Source: Cytophagia bacterium (GTDB lineage: Bacteria; Bacteroidota; Bacteroidia; Cytophagales; Cyclobacteriaceae). From it: a DNA stretch of 14,167 bases. The first letter of the stretch is position 1. Each line of letters begins with the position of its first letter. The position numbers were made by a program, and so were the translations under genes. The DNA is taken from NCBI GenBank assembly GCA_013373005.1, contig JABXIP010000475.1, positions 1 to 14,167 on the forward strand. Reading direction: 5' to 3'. Positions 7,023 to 14,167 of this stretch are shown here, piece after piece. Under the pieces are notes generated by a model. The model searched no databases, was not told the origin of the DNA, and saw nothing but the letters and a program-made list of their open reading frames with translations.

Positions 7023-9100
7023 ATGCTTAAAACTAAGCTTTTAGCTTCGTTCATTTTTCTACTGCTAGGCGGTAGTCTAATGGCACAAGATCGTACTGTT
7101 ACAGGTACTGTTCTTGATGAGTTCGGTGCAGCATTGCCAGGCGTTAGTGTTTCCGTAAAGGGCACAACAAATGGAATGATCACCACAGCAGATGGCCGTT
7201 ATTCGGTCAGTGTAAGTTCGAACAATGATGTTCTGGTCTACCGCTTTTTAGGTTACAGAACCATTGAAGAGATGGTGAACAACCGAACTATTATTAACAT
7301 TTCCATGACCCCTGAAGTAGTTGATGCGGGAGAGGTTGTGGTTGTGGCTTACGGTACTCAAGATACCAAAAGCATCACGGGTTCAGTCGCTCAACTCACC
7401 GAGGAAAAGATTAAAGAGCGTCCTGTAACCAGCCCAATCTCTGCACTTGGAGGTTCTGCCCCTGGTATTCAGGTAACTACTTCTACTGGTCAGCCGGGTG
7501 ATAACCCTGCTATCAGACTAAGAGGTATTGGCTCTGTGAACGGTAGCAACAACCCTCTTTTCGTTGTGGATGGTGTTCCTTTCAGTGGAAACATTAACAG
7601 GATAAGCCCTGATGACATTGAGTCAATCTCTACTTTGAAAGATGCTGCTTCTACCTCACTTTATGGTGCAAGAGCTGCTAACGGTGTGGTAATCATCACT
7701 ACTAAGCAAGGTAAAAAAGGCGCTGCTCCAAAATTCTCTTTCTCTAGCAAACAAGGTATTACTGCCAGAGGTATTCAGGAGTATGAGAGACAGGCTCCAC
7801 TAGATTACTACCAAACTTATTGGGAAGCTCGTAGAAACGACCTGATTGTTCAGGGTAGAACTGAGGCTCAGGCTAATCAGGAAGCCACTGACGGTTTGAT
7901 TCCTTTCTTGGCTTATAATGCTACTAACGTTGCAGACAATGCCATCATTGGAATTGACGGTTCAATCAACCCAGCTGCTTCTGTCAGATATTCTGACGAT
8001 GACCTTGACTGGTTCAGCCCAATTGAAAGACTTGGCTACAGACAAGAGTATAACTTCAGTGCTCAAGGTGCTACAGAAAGAGTTAATTACTATGCTTCTG
8101 TGGGTTATTTGGGAGAAAATGGTGTGTTCAAAAACTCTGATTTCGAAAGATATACCTTGAGAACCAACATCGATGTGAAGGTTCTTGACTGGTTGAAAAT
8201 CGGTATGAACAACTCTGGTGACGTAAGATTGCAGAACACTGTAACCAGTGGTGGTTCAGGTTTCGCCAACGCTTTCTACAATGCTAGAAGAATGGGACCA
8301 ATCTTCCCTGTTTATGCTATTGATAACAACGGAGAATACATTATCGACCCAATGACGGGTGCAAGAGCATTCGATAGAGGTGATGGACGTTTTGGCTTGC
8401 CAAGAAGACCAAACAACACTTCTGGTCGTATGGCTCCTGAGGAGATGTTGTTGAACAACAACTACAATGAGAGCTTGTTCTTCAGAACAGTTGGTTTTGC
8501 TGAGTTGACTCCAATTGAAAACTTAAGCATCAAAGTTAACGGTAGCGTTGACATTGGTACTTTCAACGGCCAGTTCTACGGTAACCCATTTGTAGGTGAT
8601 TATATTCCTGTAGGTAGAGCTACTAAGAGTGCTAACTTCGACATCACTACCAACTTCAACCAATTGATCAACTACTCTTTTGATCTTGGTGCTTCAAATT
8701 CATTTGATGTATTGGTTGGTCATGAGAATTACTCAGAAAAGAGCAATGATTTCAGCGCTGGTAAAACCGGATACATTGTATTGGATAACCCTGTGTTGGA
8801 TAACTACACTACTATAGTTTCTGCCAACTCTCAAGTCGACAGATATAAAACTGAAGGTTTCTTCTCTAGAATTAACTACAACCTTAATGAGAAATACTAT
8901 GCTTCTGTATCGTTCAGAAGAGATGGTACTTCAAGATTTGCCCAAGATGTAAGATGGGGTAACTTCTATTCAGTTGGTGGTAGCTGGAGAATGTCTGAAG
9001 AGGATTTCCTTGAAAACGTTGGTTGGTTAAACGAATTGAAAGTAAGAGCTTCTTACGGTCAAACTGGTAACGACAACGTAGGTGGTTACTATCCTTCTCA
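7023..9100 (+). repeat. Direct repeat, susC copy 1 (pair of 12084-14167)
   Basis: This segment is repeated in the same orientation at 12084-14167 with an offset of 5061 nt at the start codon and 5067 nt at the right edge, the difference being two inserted codons. Long exact stretches occur, for example the 65 nt at 9036-9100, identical to 14103-14167. Other parts differ mainly at third codon positions, so the duplication is not brand new. The unit is likely the whole susC(D) operon. Confidence 0.9.
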
Positions 9101-10184
9101 AACGCTTTATTCTTCTGGAAGAAACAACGCTAACAACCCTGGTTTCTACAGCTACAATGTGGGTAACACTTCACTCGTTTGGGAGAAAAACACTTCTGTT
9201 GACTTTGCTGCTGACTTTGAAATGTTTGACAGAGTTAGAGGTACTATCGAGTACTTCAACAGATATTCTGATAACCTATTGTTCTCTGTGCCAATCGCTC
9301 GTGAGTCTGGTTATTCTTCTCAGAACAGAAACATTGGTAAGATGGTAAACAAAGGTCTTGAGTTCGATTTGAACGTTGACATTGTTAAATCTAACAGCAA
9401 CGGTTTCGAGTGGACTTTTGGTGTTAATGGAACCTTGTTCTCTAACGAGATTACTAAACTTCCTGAAGATTCAAGAGAAAACGGTATCATCAGTGGTTCT
9501 AAGAAATTGTTGGAAGGCAGATCTATCTATGACTTCTGGTTGAGAGACTGGTATGGTGTAGATCCTGCAACTGGTGAGCCACTTTACGTGTACGATCCAG
9601 AGTCTGAAGAAACACCAAACAACTTGTTCACTACTATAGATGGTGTGGCTCTGACCAATAACCAAAACAATGCGTTGTTTGCTTATAGCGGATCTTCTAT
9701 TCCTGATGTTTACGGTGCATTCACCAACAACTTCTCTTTCAAAGGATTCGACCTATCCATTCTATTTGCTTATAGCGTTGGTGGTAAAATCTACGATTCT
9801 AACTACCAAAGCTTAATGAGCTCTGACGATGGTAGTGCAGTTCATATTGACATTGCTAACAGATGGAAACAACCAGGTGACATCACTGATGTACCTAAAG
9901 TGTCTGTGAACAACGACACCAACATCATTGCTACTTCAGACAGATGGTTGACTGACGCTTCTTTCTTGAACTTGAGAAACATTAACCTTGGCTATACCTT
10001 CAGCAAAGCTGCAATTCAGCCATTAGGAATCTCTGGCTTAAGAATGTATGTGTCTGCTGAAAACCTATTCTTCGTAAGCGCAAGAAAAGGTATGAACCCA
10101 TTGGAAACATTCAATGGTACTCAAGATGTGGGTCTATATCCTCCATCAAGAATCATGACTTTGGGTCTTAACCTAAACTTCTAA
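7023..10184 (+). CDS. SusC/RagA-family TonB-linked outer-membrane transporter, copy 1
   Basis: Outer-membrane channel of a SusCD pair, energised by TonB, importing an unknown glycan, peptide or other large nutrient. With start ATG 7023 the product is 1053 residues. I prefer this start to the in-frame ATG at 6957 because a signal peptide begins here (cleavage after about Ala21-Gln22) and the paralogue at 12084 aligns from this point with the same TAAACTAA-N5-ATG leader. Domains: carboxypeptidase-regulatory-like beta domain (about 23-100), TonB-box-like EVVVVAYG (103-110), plug (about 110-235) with RLRGIGSVNGSNNPLFVVDG and the SusC signature SLYGARAANGVVIITTK, then the 22-strand barrel ending in LGLNLNF with terminal Phe. 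No N-terminal STN domain is present, so direct sigma/anti-sigma signalling is not expected. The susD gene follows after 10 nt. Confidence 0.96.
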   Translation: MLKTKLLASFIFLLLGGSLMAQDRTVTGTVLDEFGAALPGVSVSVKGTTNGMITTADGRYSVSVSSNNDVLVYRFLGYRTIEEMVNNRTIINISMTPEVVDAGEVVVVAYGTQDTKSITGSVAQLTEEKIKERPVTSPISALGGSAPGIQVTTSTGQPGDNPAIRLRGIGSVNGSNNPLFVVDGVPFSGNINRISPDDIESISTLKDAASTSLYGARAANGVVIITTKQGKKGAAPKFSFSSKQGITARGIQEYERQAPLDYYQTYWEARRNDLIVQGRTEAQANQEATDGLIPFLAYNATNVADNAIIGIDGSINPAASVRYSDDDLDWFSPIERLGYRQEYNFSAQGATERVNYYASVGYLGENGVFKNSDFERYTLRTNIDVKVLDWLKIGMNNSGDVRLQNTVTSGGSGFANAFYNARRMGPIFPVYAIDNNGEYIIDPMTGARAFDRGDGRFGLPRRPNNTSGRMAPEEMLLNNNYNESLFFRTVGFAELTPIENLSIKVNGSVDIGTFNGQFYGNPFVGDYIPVGRATKSANFDITTNFNQLINYSFDLGASNSFDVLVGHENYSEKSNDFSAGKTGYIVLDNPVLDNYTTIVSANSQVDRYKTEGFFSRINYNLNEKYYASVSFRRDGTSRFAQDVRWGNFYSVGGSWRMSEEDFLENVGWLNELKVRASYGQTGNDNVGGYYPSQTLYSSGRNNANNPGFYSYNVGNTSLVWEKNTSVDFAADFEMFDRVRGTIEYFNRYSDNLLFSVPIARESGYSSQNRNIGKMVNKGLEFDLNVDIVKSNSNGFEWTFGVNGTLFSNEITKLPEDSRENGIISGSKKLLEGRSIYDFWLRDWYGVDPATGEPLYVYDPESEETPNNLFTTIDGVALTNNQNNALFAYSGSSIPDVYGAFTNNFSFKGFDLSILFAYSVGGKIYDSNYQSLMSSDDGSAVHIDIANRWKQPGDITDVPKVSVNNDTNIIATSDRWLTDASFLNLRNINLGYTFSKAAIQPLGISGLRMYVSAENLFFVSARKGMNPLETFNGTQDVGLYPPSRIMTLGLNLNF

Positions 10185-10194
10185 AATTAAGACA

Positions 10195-11697
10195 ATGAAA
10201 TACATTTCAAGAATATTTATGCTCTTGGCAGTAGTGCTGGTTAGTGCTTGTGCTGAGGACTATTTGGATACGTTCCCTACGGATCAGCTAGGTGCTGATC
10301 AGGTGCTAAGCACCATTGAAAACCAAAGGGCTGCTTTGGAAGGAATGCACAGACATATGTATAGCAATGCCGTTGGTGGATCTCAAGGTAATAGAGGCGG
10401 TTATGGTAGCATGATGATTAACTATGATTTCCTCGGCCATGATGTGGTTAACCCACAAAGAGGTAGTGGTTGGTTCATCAGTGCTCACCAGTGGATTGAT
10501 CATAGAAATAACTCTGGTGCCTTGGTTAGCTTTACTTATGATTATTTCTACACAATGATTGTCAACGCGAACAACGTAATCAATTCAATTGATGCGGTTG
10601 ATGGTGATGACGCTGAGAAAGCCAATATTAAAGGACAAGCTTTGTTCTACAGAGCATTTGGACACTTTAATTTGGTACAGGCTTTCGGTAGTAGATATGT
10701 TCCTGGCCAGAATAATACCCAATTAGGGGTTGTTATTAACTTGGATGATCTTACCAACATCGGTGAGTCTAAAGCACGCTCTACTGTTGAAGAAGTATAC
10801 ACCCAAATTCAAACAGACCTTACTGCTGCTCTTCAAAACCTAACTGCATCTGGTATGACTTTCGCCAGCGATAAGTCACAAATCAGCACCAACGTAGTAA
10901 ATGGTGTATTGGCTAGAGTTGCTTTGACAAAAGGTGAGTGGGCAAACGCTATCACTTATGCTCAGGCAGCAAGAAGTGGTTTCAGCTTAACCAACATGGC
11001 CGATATCACCAATGGTTTCAACAATGATGATACCTCTGGATGGATGTGGGCTAGCCACGTAATTCCTGATCAGGGAGAGTACTTTGCTTCATTCTTTGCT
11101 TACATGTCTTACAACTACAGCTCAACCCACATTAGAAATGACCCTAAGTGTATCAATGCTGATTTGTATGATATGATTCCTACCACAGATGTAAGAAAAG
11201 GTTTCTGGGCTGAAACTGCTGCCGAAAGAGCTGCAATTAACATCCCTAGCAACTTTGCTAAGTATGCTTACATGAACACTAAGTTCGAGGCACTGCCAAG
11301 TGGTACAATTGGTGATGGTGATGTTGTATTGATGCGTGTTGCCGAAATGATCCTTATTGAGGCTGAAGCTAATGCTCACCTTGGTAATGACGTTGCTGCA
11401 AGAACTGCTTTGTTAAGCCTTACTTCTGAGAGAGATACTAATGCTGCTTTGAGTACTAATGCTGGTCAGGCTTTGCTTGATGAGATCTTGGTTCAAAGAA
11501 GAATAGAGCTTTGGGGTGAAGGTTTCAACTTCTTAGATCTTAAGAGATTGAACTTGCCTTTGTTCAGACCTCAGAGAGGCAGTTTCAGCTTAACTCAGGC
11601 TCGCATCACAAATATGCCAGCTGGTGGTCCTGAATGGCAATTCCTATTGCCAATTAGTGCCATGAACGTGAACAAACTATTAGTTCAGAATCCATAA
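10195..11697 (+). CDS. SusD/RagB-family substrate-binding outer-membrane lipoprotein
   Basis: Surface lipoprotein that acts as the lid and capture protein over the SusC channel encoded just upstream (10-nt gap, same operon). It has 500 residues, normal for the family. The signal peptide ends in lipobox VSAC with Cys19 as the lipidated residue, followed by AEDYLDTFPTDQL, a typical SusD start. FYRAFGHFNLVQAFG (about 151-165) is the conserved helical TPR motif of the family, and RRIELWGEGFNFLDLKR (435-451) is the C-terminal signature in which the chain packs back on the core. No STN or enzyme domain is attached. Ligand specificity cannot be read from the sequence. A strong terminator lies 29 nt after the stop, so susC-susD is a two-gene transcription unit with no attached enzyme gene. 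Confidence 0.96.
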   Translation: MKYISRIFMLLAVVLVSACAEDYLDTFPTDQLGADQVLSTIENQRAALEGMHRHMYSNAVGGSQGNRGGYGSMMINYDFLGHDVVNPQRGSGWFISAHQWIDHRNNSGALVSFTYDYFYTMIVNANNVINSIDAVDGDDAEKANIKGQALFYRAFGHFNLVQAFGSRYVPGQNNTQLGVVINLDDLTNIGESKARSTVEEVYTQIQTDLTAALQNLTASGMTFASDKSQISTNVVNGVLARVALTKGEWANAITYAQAARSGFSLTNMADITNGFNNDDTSGWMWASHVIPDQGEYFASFFAYMSYNYSSTHIRNDPKCINADLYDMIPTTDVRKGFWAETAAERAAINIPSNFAKYAYMNTKFEALPSGTIGDGDVVLMRVAEMILIEAEANAHLGNDVAARTALLSLTSERDTNAALSTNAGQALLDEILVQRRIELWGEGFNFLDLKRLNLPLFRPQRGSFSLTQARITNMPAGGPEWQFLLPISAMNVNKLLVQNP

Positions 11698-11725
11698 CTA
11701 ACCCAGGTTAGTTTAGTTATATCAG

Positions 11726-11757
11726 CCTTGACTCAAGACGTGAGTCAAGGTTTTTTT
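11726..11757 (+). terminator. Rho-independent terminator after susD
   Basis: CCTTGACTCA (11726-11735), loop AGACG, TGAGTCAAGG (11741-11750): a perfect 10-bp stem followed by seven T. It ends the first susCD operon and separates it from the second susC. Confidence 0.95.
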
Positions 11758-12083
11758 ATTTGTAGATTTTACCTCCCGTAGAAAAATTATAGGGTTCATT
11801 ATTAGAAAATTCTCGATCCCAAAATTCAAATAATAATTTGTTTTTCAGCCAGTTAATTTTCACCTGAAAATGAAGGCTTTAATTGAGCAATATTCACCCG
11901 TCAAAAAAGCAAAAATGCACTTGCTAATATGCTCTTTTATACTGTTCAAATAAGTCAAATTTATCTACGACCAATCATATCTAAATTCCGCCTTTTAGCA
12001 CTCAAAATCGTCCCTTTGTGTAGGTGCTAAAGGGTCATGTAAAAGGCAGCTGTCAATTTTACGATATAACTAAACTAATCTTA
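11758..12083 (+). promoter_or_regulatory. Intergenic regulatory region upstream of susC copy 2
   Basis: An AT-rich 326-nt stretch with no supported gene on either strand. From left: an inverted repeat TTTTCAG/CTGAAAA (11842-11848, 11864-11870); a set of competing inverted repeats at 11990-12047; and the block shared with the first susC, ATGT-N6-CAGC-N6-TTTTACGATATAA (12037-12069), running almost directly into TAAACTAA (12071-12078) and the ATG after 5 nt. No canonical TAnnTTTG box was found; the nearest is TAATTTG around 11834-11840, which has too short a gap. The promoter must be in here because the preceding operon is terminated. Confidence 0.5.
11990..12047 (+). repeat. Competing inverted repeats upstream of susC copy 2
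   Basis: CCTTTTAGCAC (11991-12001) can pair over 11 bp, with one G-U, with GTGCTAAAGGG (12024-12034). The same left arm, as GCCTTTTA (11990-11997), can instead pair perfectly over 8 bp with TAAAAGGC (12040-12047). A third option is CCCTTT (12012-12017) with AAAGGG (12029-12034). The arms exclude each other. This could be an operator cluster or an RNA switch; function is unproven. Confidence 0.45.
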
Positions 12084-14167
12084 ATGCTTAAATTCAAATT
12101 TCAGACGCTTGTCATGTTATTGCTGTTTATTGGCAGTAGCGTGATGGCGCAGAACCGTACCGTGACAGGTACCGTTCTTGATGAATCCGGTGTTGAGCTT
12201 CCGGGAGTTAGTGTTTCCGTAAAGGGCACTACTCGCGGTATGATCACTTCAGCGGATGGTAGATTTTCAATTCAGGTTGGCTCTTCGGACGACATCCTGG
12301 TTTTCAGATTCCTAGGGTATGTTACTCTAGAGGAAGCTGTAGGAAATCGTACTACAATTAATGTCTCACTTGTACCAGATGTGGTAGATGCCGGAGAAGT
12401 AGTTGTAGTAGCTTATGGTACTCAGGATACTAAAAGTATCACTGGTTCAGTAACGCAGCTCACCGCGGACAAAATTAAAGAAAGACCGGTAACCAGCCCT
12501 ATTTCTGCATTGGGTGGTTCAGCTCCTGGTATTCAGGTAACTACTTCTACTGGTCAGCCGGGTGATAACCCTGCCATCAGACTAAGAGGTATTGGATCTG
12601 TTAATGGTAGCAACAACCCTCTTTTCGTAGTAGATGGTGTTCCTTTCAGCGGAAACATCAACAGGATCAACCCTGATGACATTGAGTCGATCTCTACTTT
12701 GAAAGATGCTGCTTCTACCTCCCTTTATGGTGCAAGAGCTGCAAACGGTGTAGTAATTATCACTACTAAGTCAGGAAGCAGAAAAAGAGGTGCTCCTTCT
12801 TTCAACTTCTCAACTAAGCAGGGTATTACTGCAAGAGGTATTCAGGAGTACGAAAGACAAGCTCCGCTTGACTATTATCAGACTTACTGGAATGCTCTTA
12901 GAAACGACTTAATCGTTCAGGGTAGAACTGAGGCTCAGGCTAATCAGGAAGCTACTGACGGTTTGATTCCTTTCTTGTTCTACAATGCTACTAATGTAGC
13001 TGACGATGCCATTATCGGTACTGACGGTTCAATCAACCCTGCTGCTTCTATCAGATATTCTGATGATGACCTTGACTGGTTCAGCCCAATCGAAAGACTT
13101 GGCTACAGACAAGAGTACAACTTCAGTGCTCAGGGTGCAGGTGAAAAAGTAGACTACTACGCTTCAATAGGTTACTTGAACGAAAAAGGGGTTTTCAAAA
13201 ACTCTGACTTCGAGAGATATACCTTGAGAACAAATGTAAATGTAGATGTTCTTGACTGGTTGAAAATCGGTATGAACAACTCTGGTGACGTTAGATTGCA
13301 GAACACTGTAACCAGTGGTGGTTCAGGTTTCGCTAACGCCTTCTACAATGCAAGAAGAATGGGTTCTATCTTCCCAGTTTATGCTATTGACGCCAACGGT
13401 GACTATATCATCGATCCTATGACTGGTGAAAGAGCATTCGATAGAGGTGATGCCCGTTTCGGAATTCCAAGAAGACCAAACAATACTTCTGGTCGTCACG
13501 CTCCTGAGGAGATGTTGTTGAACAACAACTACAATGAGAGCTTGTTCTTTAGAACAGTTACTTATGCTGAGTTGACTCCAATCGAAAACTTGAGCATCAA
13601 GTTAAACGGTAGTGTTGACATTGGTACGTTCAACGGCCAATTTGAGGGTAACCCATTTGTAGGTGATTATATTCCGGTGGGTAGAGCTTCTAAGAGTGCT
13701 AACTTCGATATCACTACCAACTTCAACCAGTTGATCAACTATTCTTTCGATATTGGAAGCAACAATCACCTGGATGTACTAGCTGGTCATGAGAGCTACA
13801 GCGTTAAGAATAACAACTTCAGTGCTGCTAAAACTGGATACATTGTACTAGACAACCCTGTGTTGGATAACTACACTACTATTGTTTCTGCGGCTTCTCA
13901 AATCGACAGATATAAAACTGAAGGTTTCTTCTCTAGAGTGAACTTCAACAGAGATGAGAAATACTATGCTTCTGTATCGTTCAGAAGAGATGGTACTTCA
14001 AGATTCTCTCAAGATGCTAGATGGGGTAACTTCTGGTCAGTTGGTGGTAGCTGGAGAATGAGTGAGGAAGATTTCCTTGAAAACGTAAGCTGGTTAGACG
14101 AGTTGAAAGTAAGAGCTTCTTACGGTCAAACTGGTAACGACAACGTAGGTGGTTACTATCCTTCTCA
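12084..14167 (+). CDS. SusC/RagA-family TonB-linked outer-membrane transporter, copy 2 (3' truncated by window end)
   Basis: Second SusC, open from ATG 12084 to the right edge without a stop: 694 complete codons of an expected roughly 1055. It has a signal peptide (about residues 1-23, ending VMAQ), a carboxypeptidase-regulatory-like domain (about 24-101), the TonB-box-like EVVVVAYG, a plug with the SLYGARAANGVVIITTK signature, and the first part of the barrel. By hand alignment it matches copy 1 in about 88% of some 670 mature residues with only one single-codon insertion (in the linker after the signature) plus one in the signal peptide. Identity is uneven: about 72% in the N-terminal domain, about 97% in the plug. 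It is presumably the channel of a second susCD operon whose susD lies beyond the window. It is preceded by its own regulatory region, so it is likely expressed separately from copy 1. Confidence 0.95.
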   Translation, partial: MLKFKFQTLVMLLLFIGSSVMAQNRTVTGTVLDESGVELPGVSVSVKGTTRGMITSADGRFSIQVGSSDDILVFRFLGYVTLEEAVGNRTTINVSLVPDVVDAGEVVVVAYGTQDTKSITGSVTQLTADKIKERPVTSPISALGGSAPGIQVTTSTGQPGDNPAIRLRGIGSVNGSNNPLFVVDGVPFSGNINRINPDDIESISTLKDAASTSLYGARAANGVVIITTKSGSRKRGAPSFNFSTKQGITARGIQEYERQAPLDYYQTYWNALRNDLIVQGRTEAQANQEATDGLIPFLFYNATNVADDAIIGTDGSINPAASIRYSDDDLDWFSPIERLGYRQEYNFSAQGAGEKVDYYASIGYLNEKGVFKNSDFERYTLRTNVNVDVLDWLKIGMNNSGDVRLQNTVTSGGSGFANAFYNARRMGSIFPVYAIDANGDYIIDPMTGERAFDRGDARFGIPRRPNNTSGRHAPEEMLLNNNYNESLFFRTVTYAELTPIENLSIKLNGSVDIGTFNGQFEGNPFVGDYIPVGRASKSANFDITTNFNQLINYSFDIGSNNHLDVLAGHESYSVKNNNFSAAKTGYIVLDNPVLDNYTTIVSAASQIDRYKTEGFFSRVNFNRDEKYYASVSFRRDGTSRFSQDARWGNFWSVGGSWRMSEEDFLENVSWLDELKVRASYGQTGNDNVGGYYPS

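Noticed and set aside
6821..7186. Minus-strand open frame across the susC start
   Set aside because: It overlaps the susC signal peptide and regulatory region in antisense and shows no protein-like features.
11842..11870. TTTTCAG/CTGAAAA as a second terminator or riboswitch
   Set aside because: A 7-bp AT-rich stem with a 15-nt loop and no T tract, expected by chance in this composition; kept only as a remark in the intergenic entry.
7023..14167. Tandem susC genes as a mobile element or phase-variable shufflon
   Set aside because: Both copies are in the same orientation, with no recombinase gene, no inverted recombination sites and no terminal repeats in the window.

Overview
The window looks like chromosome of a free-living Bacteroidota bacterium, most likely near Cytophagales; the order is an inference. 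Support for the phylum includes a SusC/SusD outer-membrane uptake pair plus the first two thirds of a second SusC. It also includes lipoprotein signals, start codons without Shine-Dalgarno sequences, and two promoter candidates of the TTG/TAnnTTTG type used by the Bacteroidota primary sigma factor.

Layout: (1) 1-1522, plus strand: the C-terminal part of aspartate carbamoyltransferase (pyrB), followed after 5 nt by a membrane-anchored alpha/beta hydrolase. (2) 1596-2972, plus: a PLP-dependent cystathionine beta-synthase/cysteine synthase with a C-terminal CBS-domain pair and its own promoter candidate. (3) 2969-6794, minus: in transcription order a PlsC-type acyltransferase, an M43-family metalloprotease lipoprotein, an unidentified lipoprotein ending in a strong hairpin terminator, then a TspO/MBR-like membrane protein whose stop codon overlaps the stop of the CBS gene. 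(4) 7023-11697, plus: a complete susC-susD pair closed by a 10-bp-stem terminator. (5) 11698-12083: a 386-nt intergenic regulatory region. (6) 12084 to the right edge: a second susC, about 88% identical in mature protein to the first by hand alignment, cut by the window end. Its susD partner is presumably outside.

The left and middle parts are housekeeping or envelope genes: pyrimidine synthesis, sulfur amino acids, phospholipid synthesis and surface lipoproteins. The right part is a tandem TonB-dependent nutrient uptake locus. SusC forms the TonB-driven outer-membrane channel and SusD the surface lipoprotein lid that captures substrate. No glycoside hydrolase, sulfatase, peptidase or sensor/sigma regulator lies directly beside the susCD genes in the window, so the substrate cannot be named. 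The 313-aa metalloprotease is on the other strand beyond plsC and need not be linked.

I see no clear new defence, mobile or RNA-guided system. The most interesting signals are the tandem SusC duplication with uneven divergence, a shared promoter-proximal module present in two spacings upstream of the two susC genes, a cluster of mutually exclusive inverted repeats upstream of the second susC, and a convergent gene pair with overlapping stops. No tRNA, rRNA, CRISPR array or insertion sequence was recognised.
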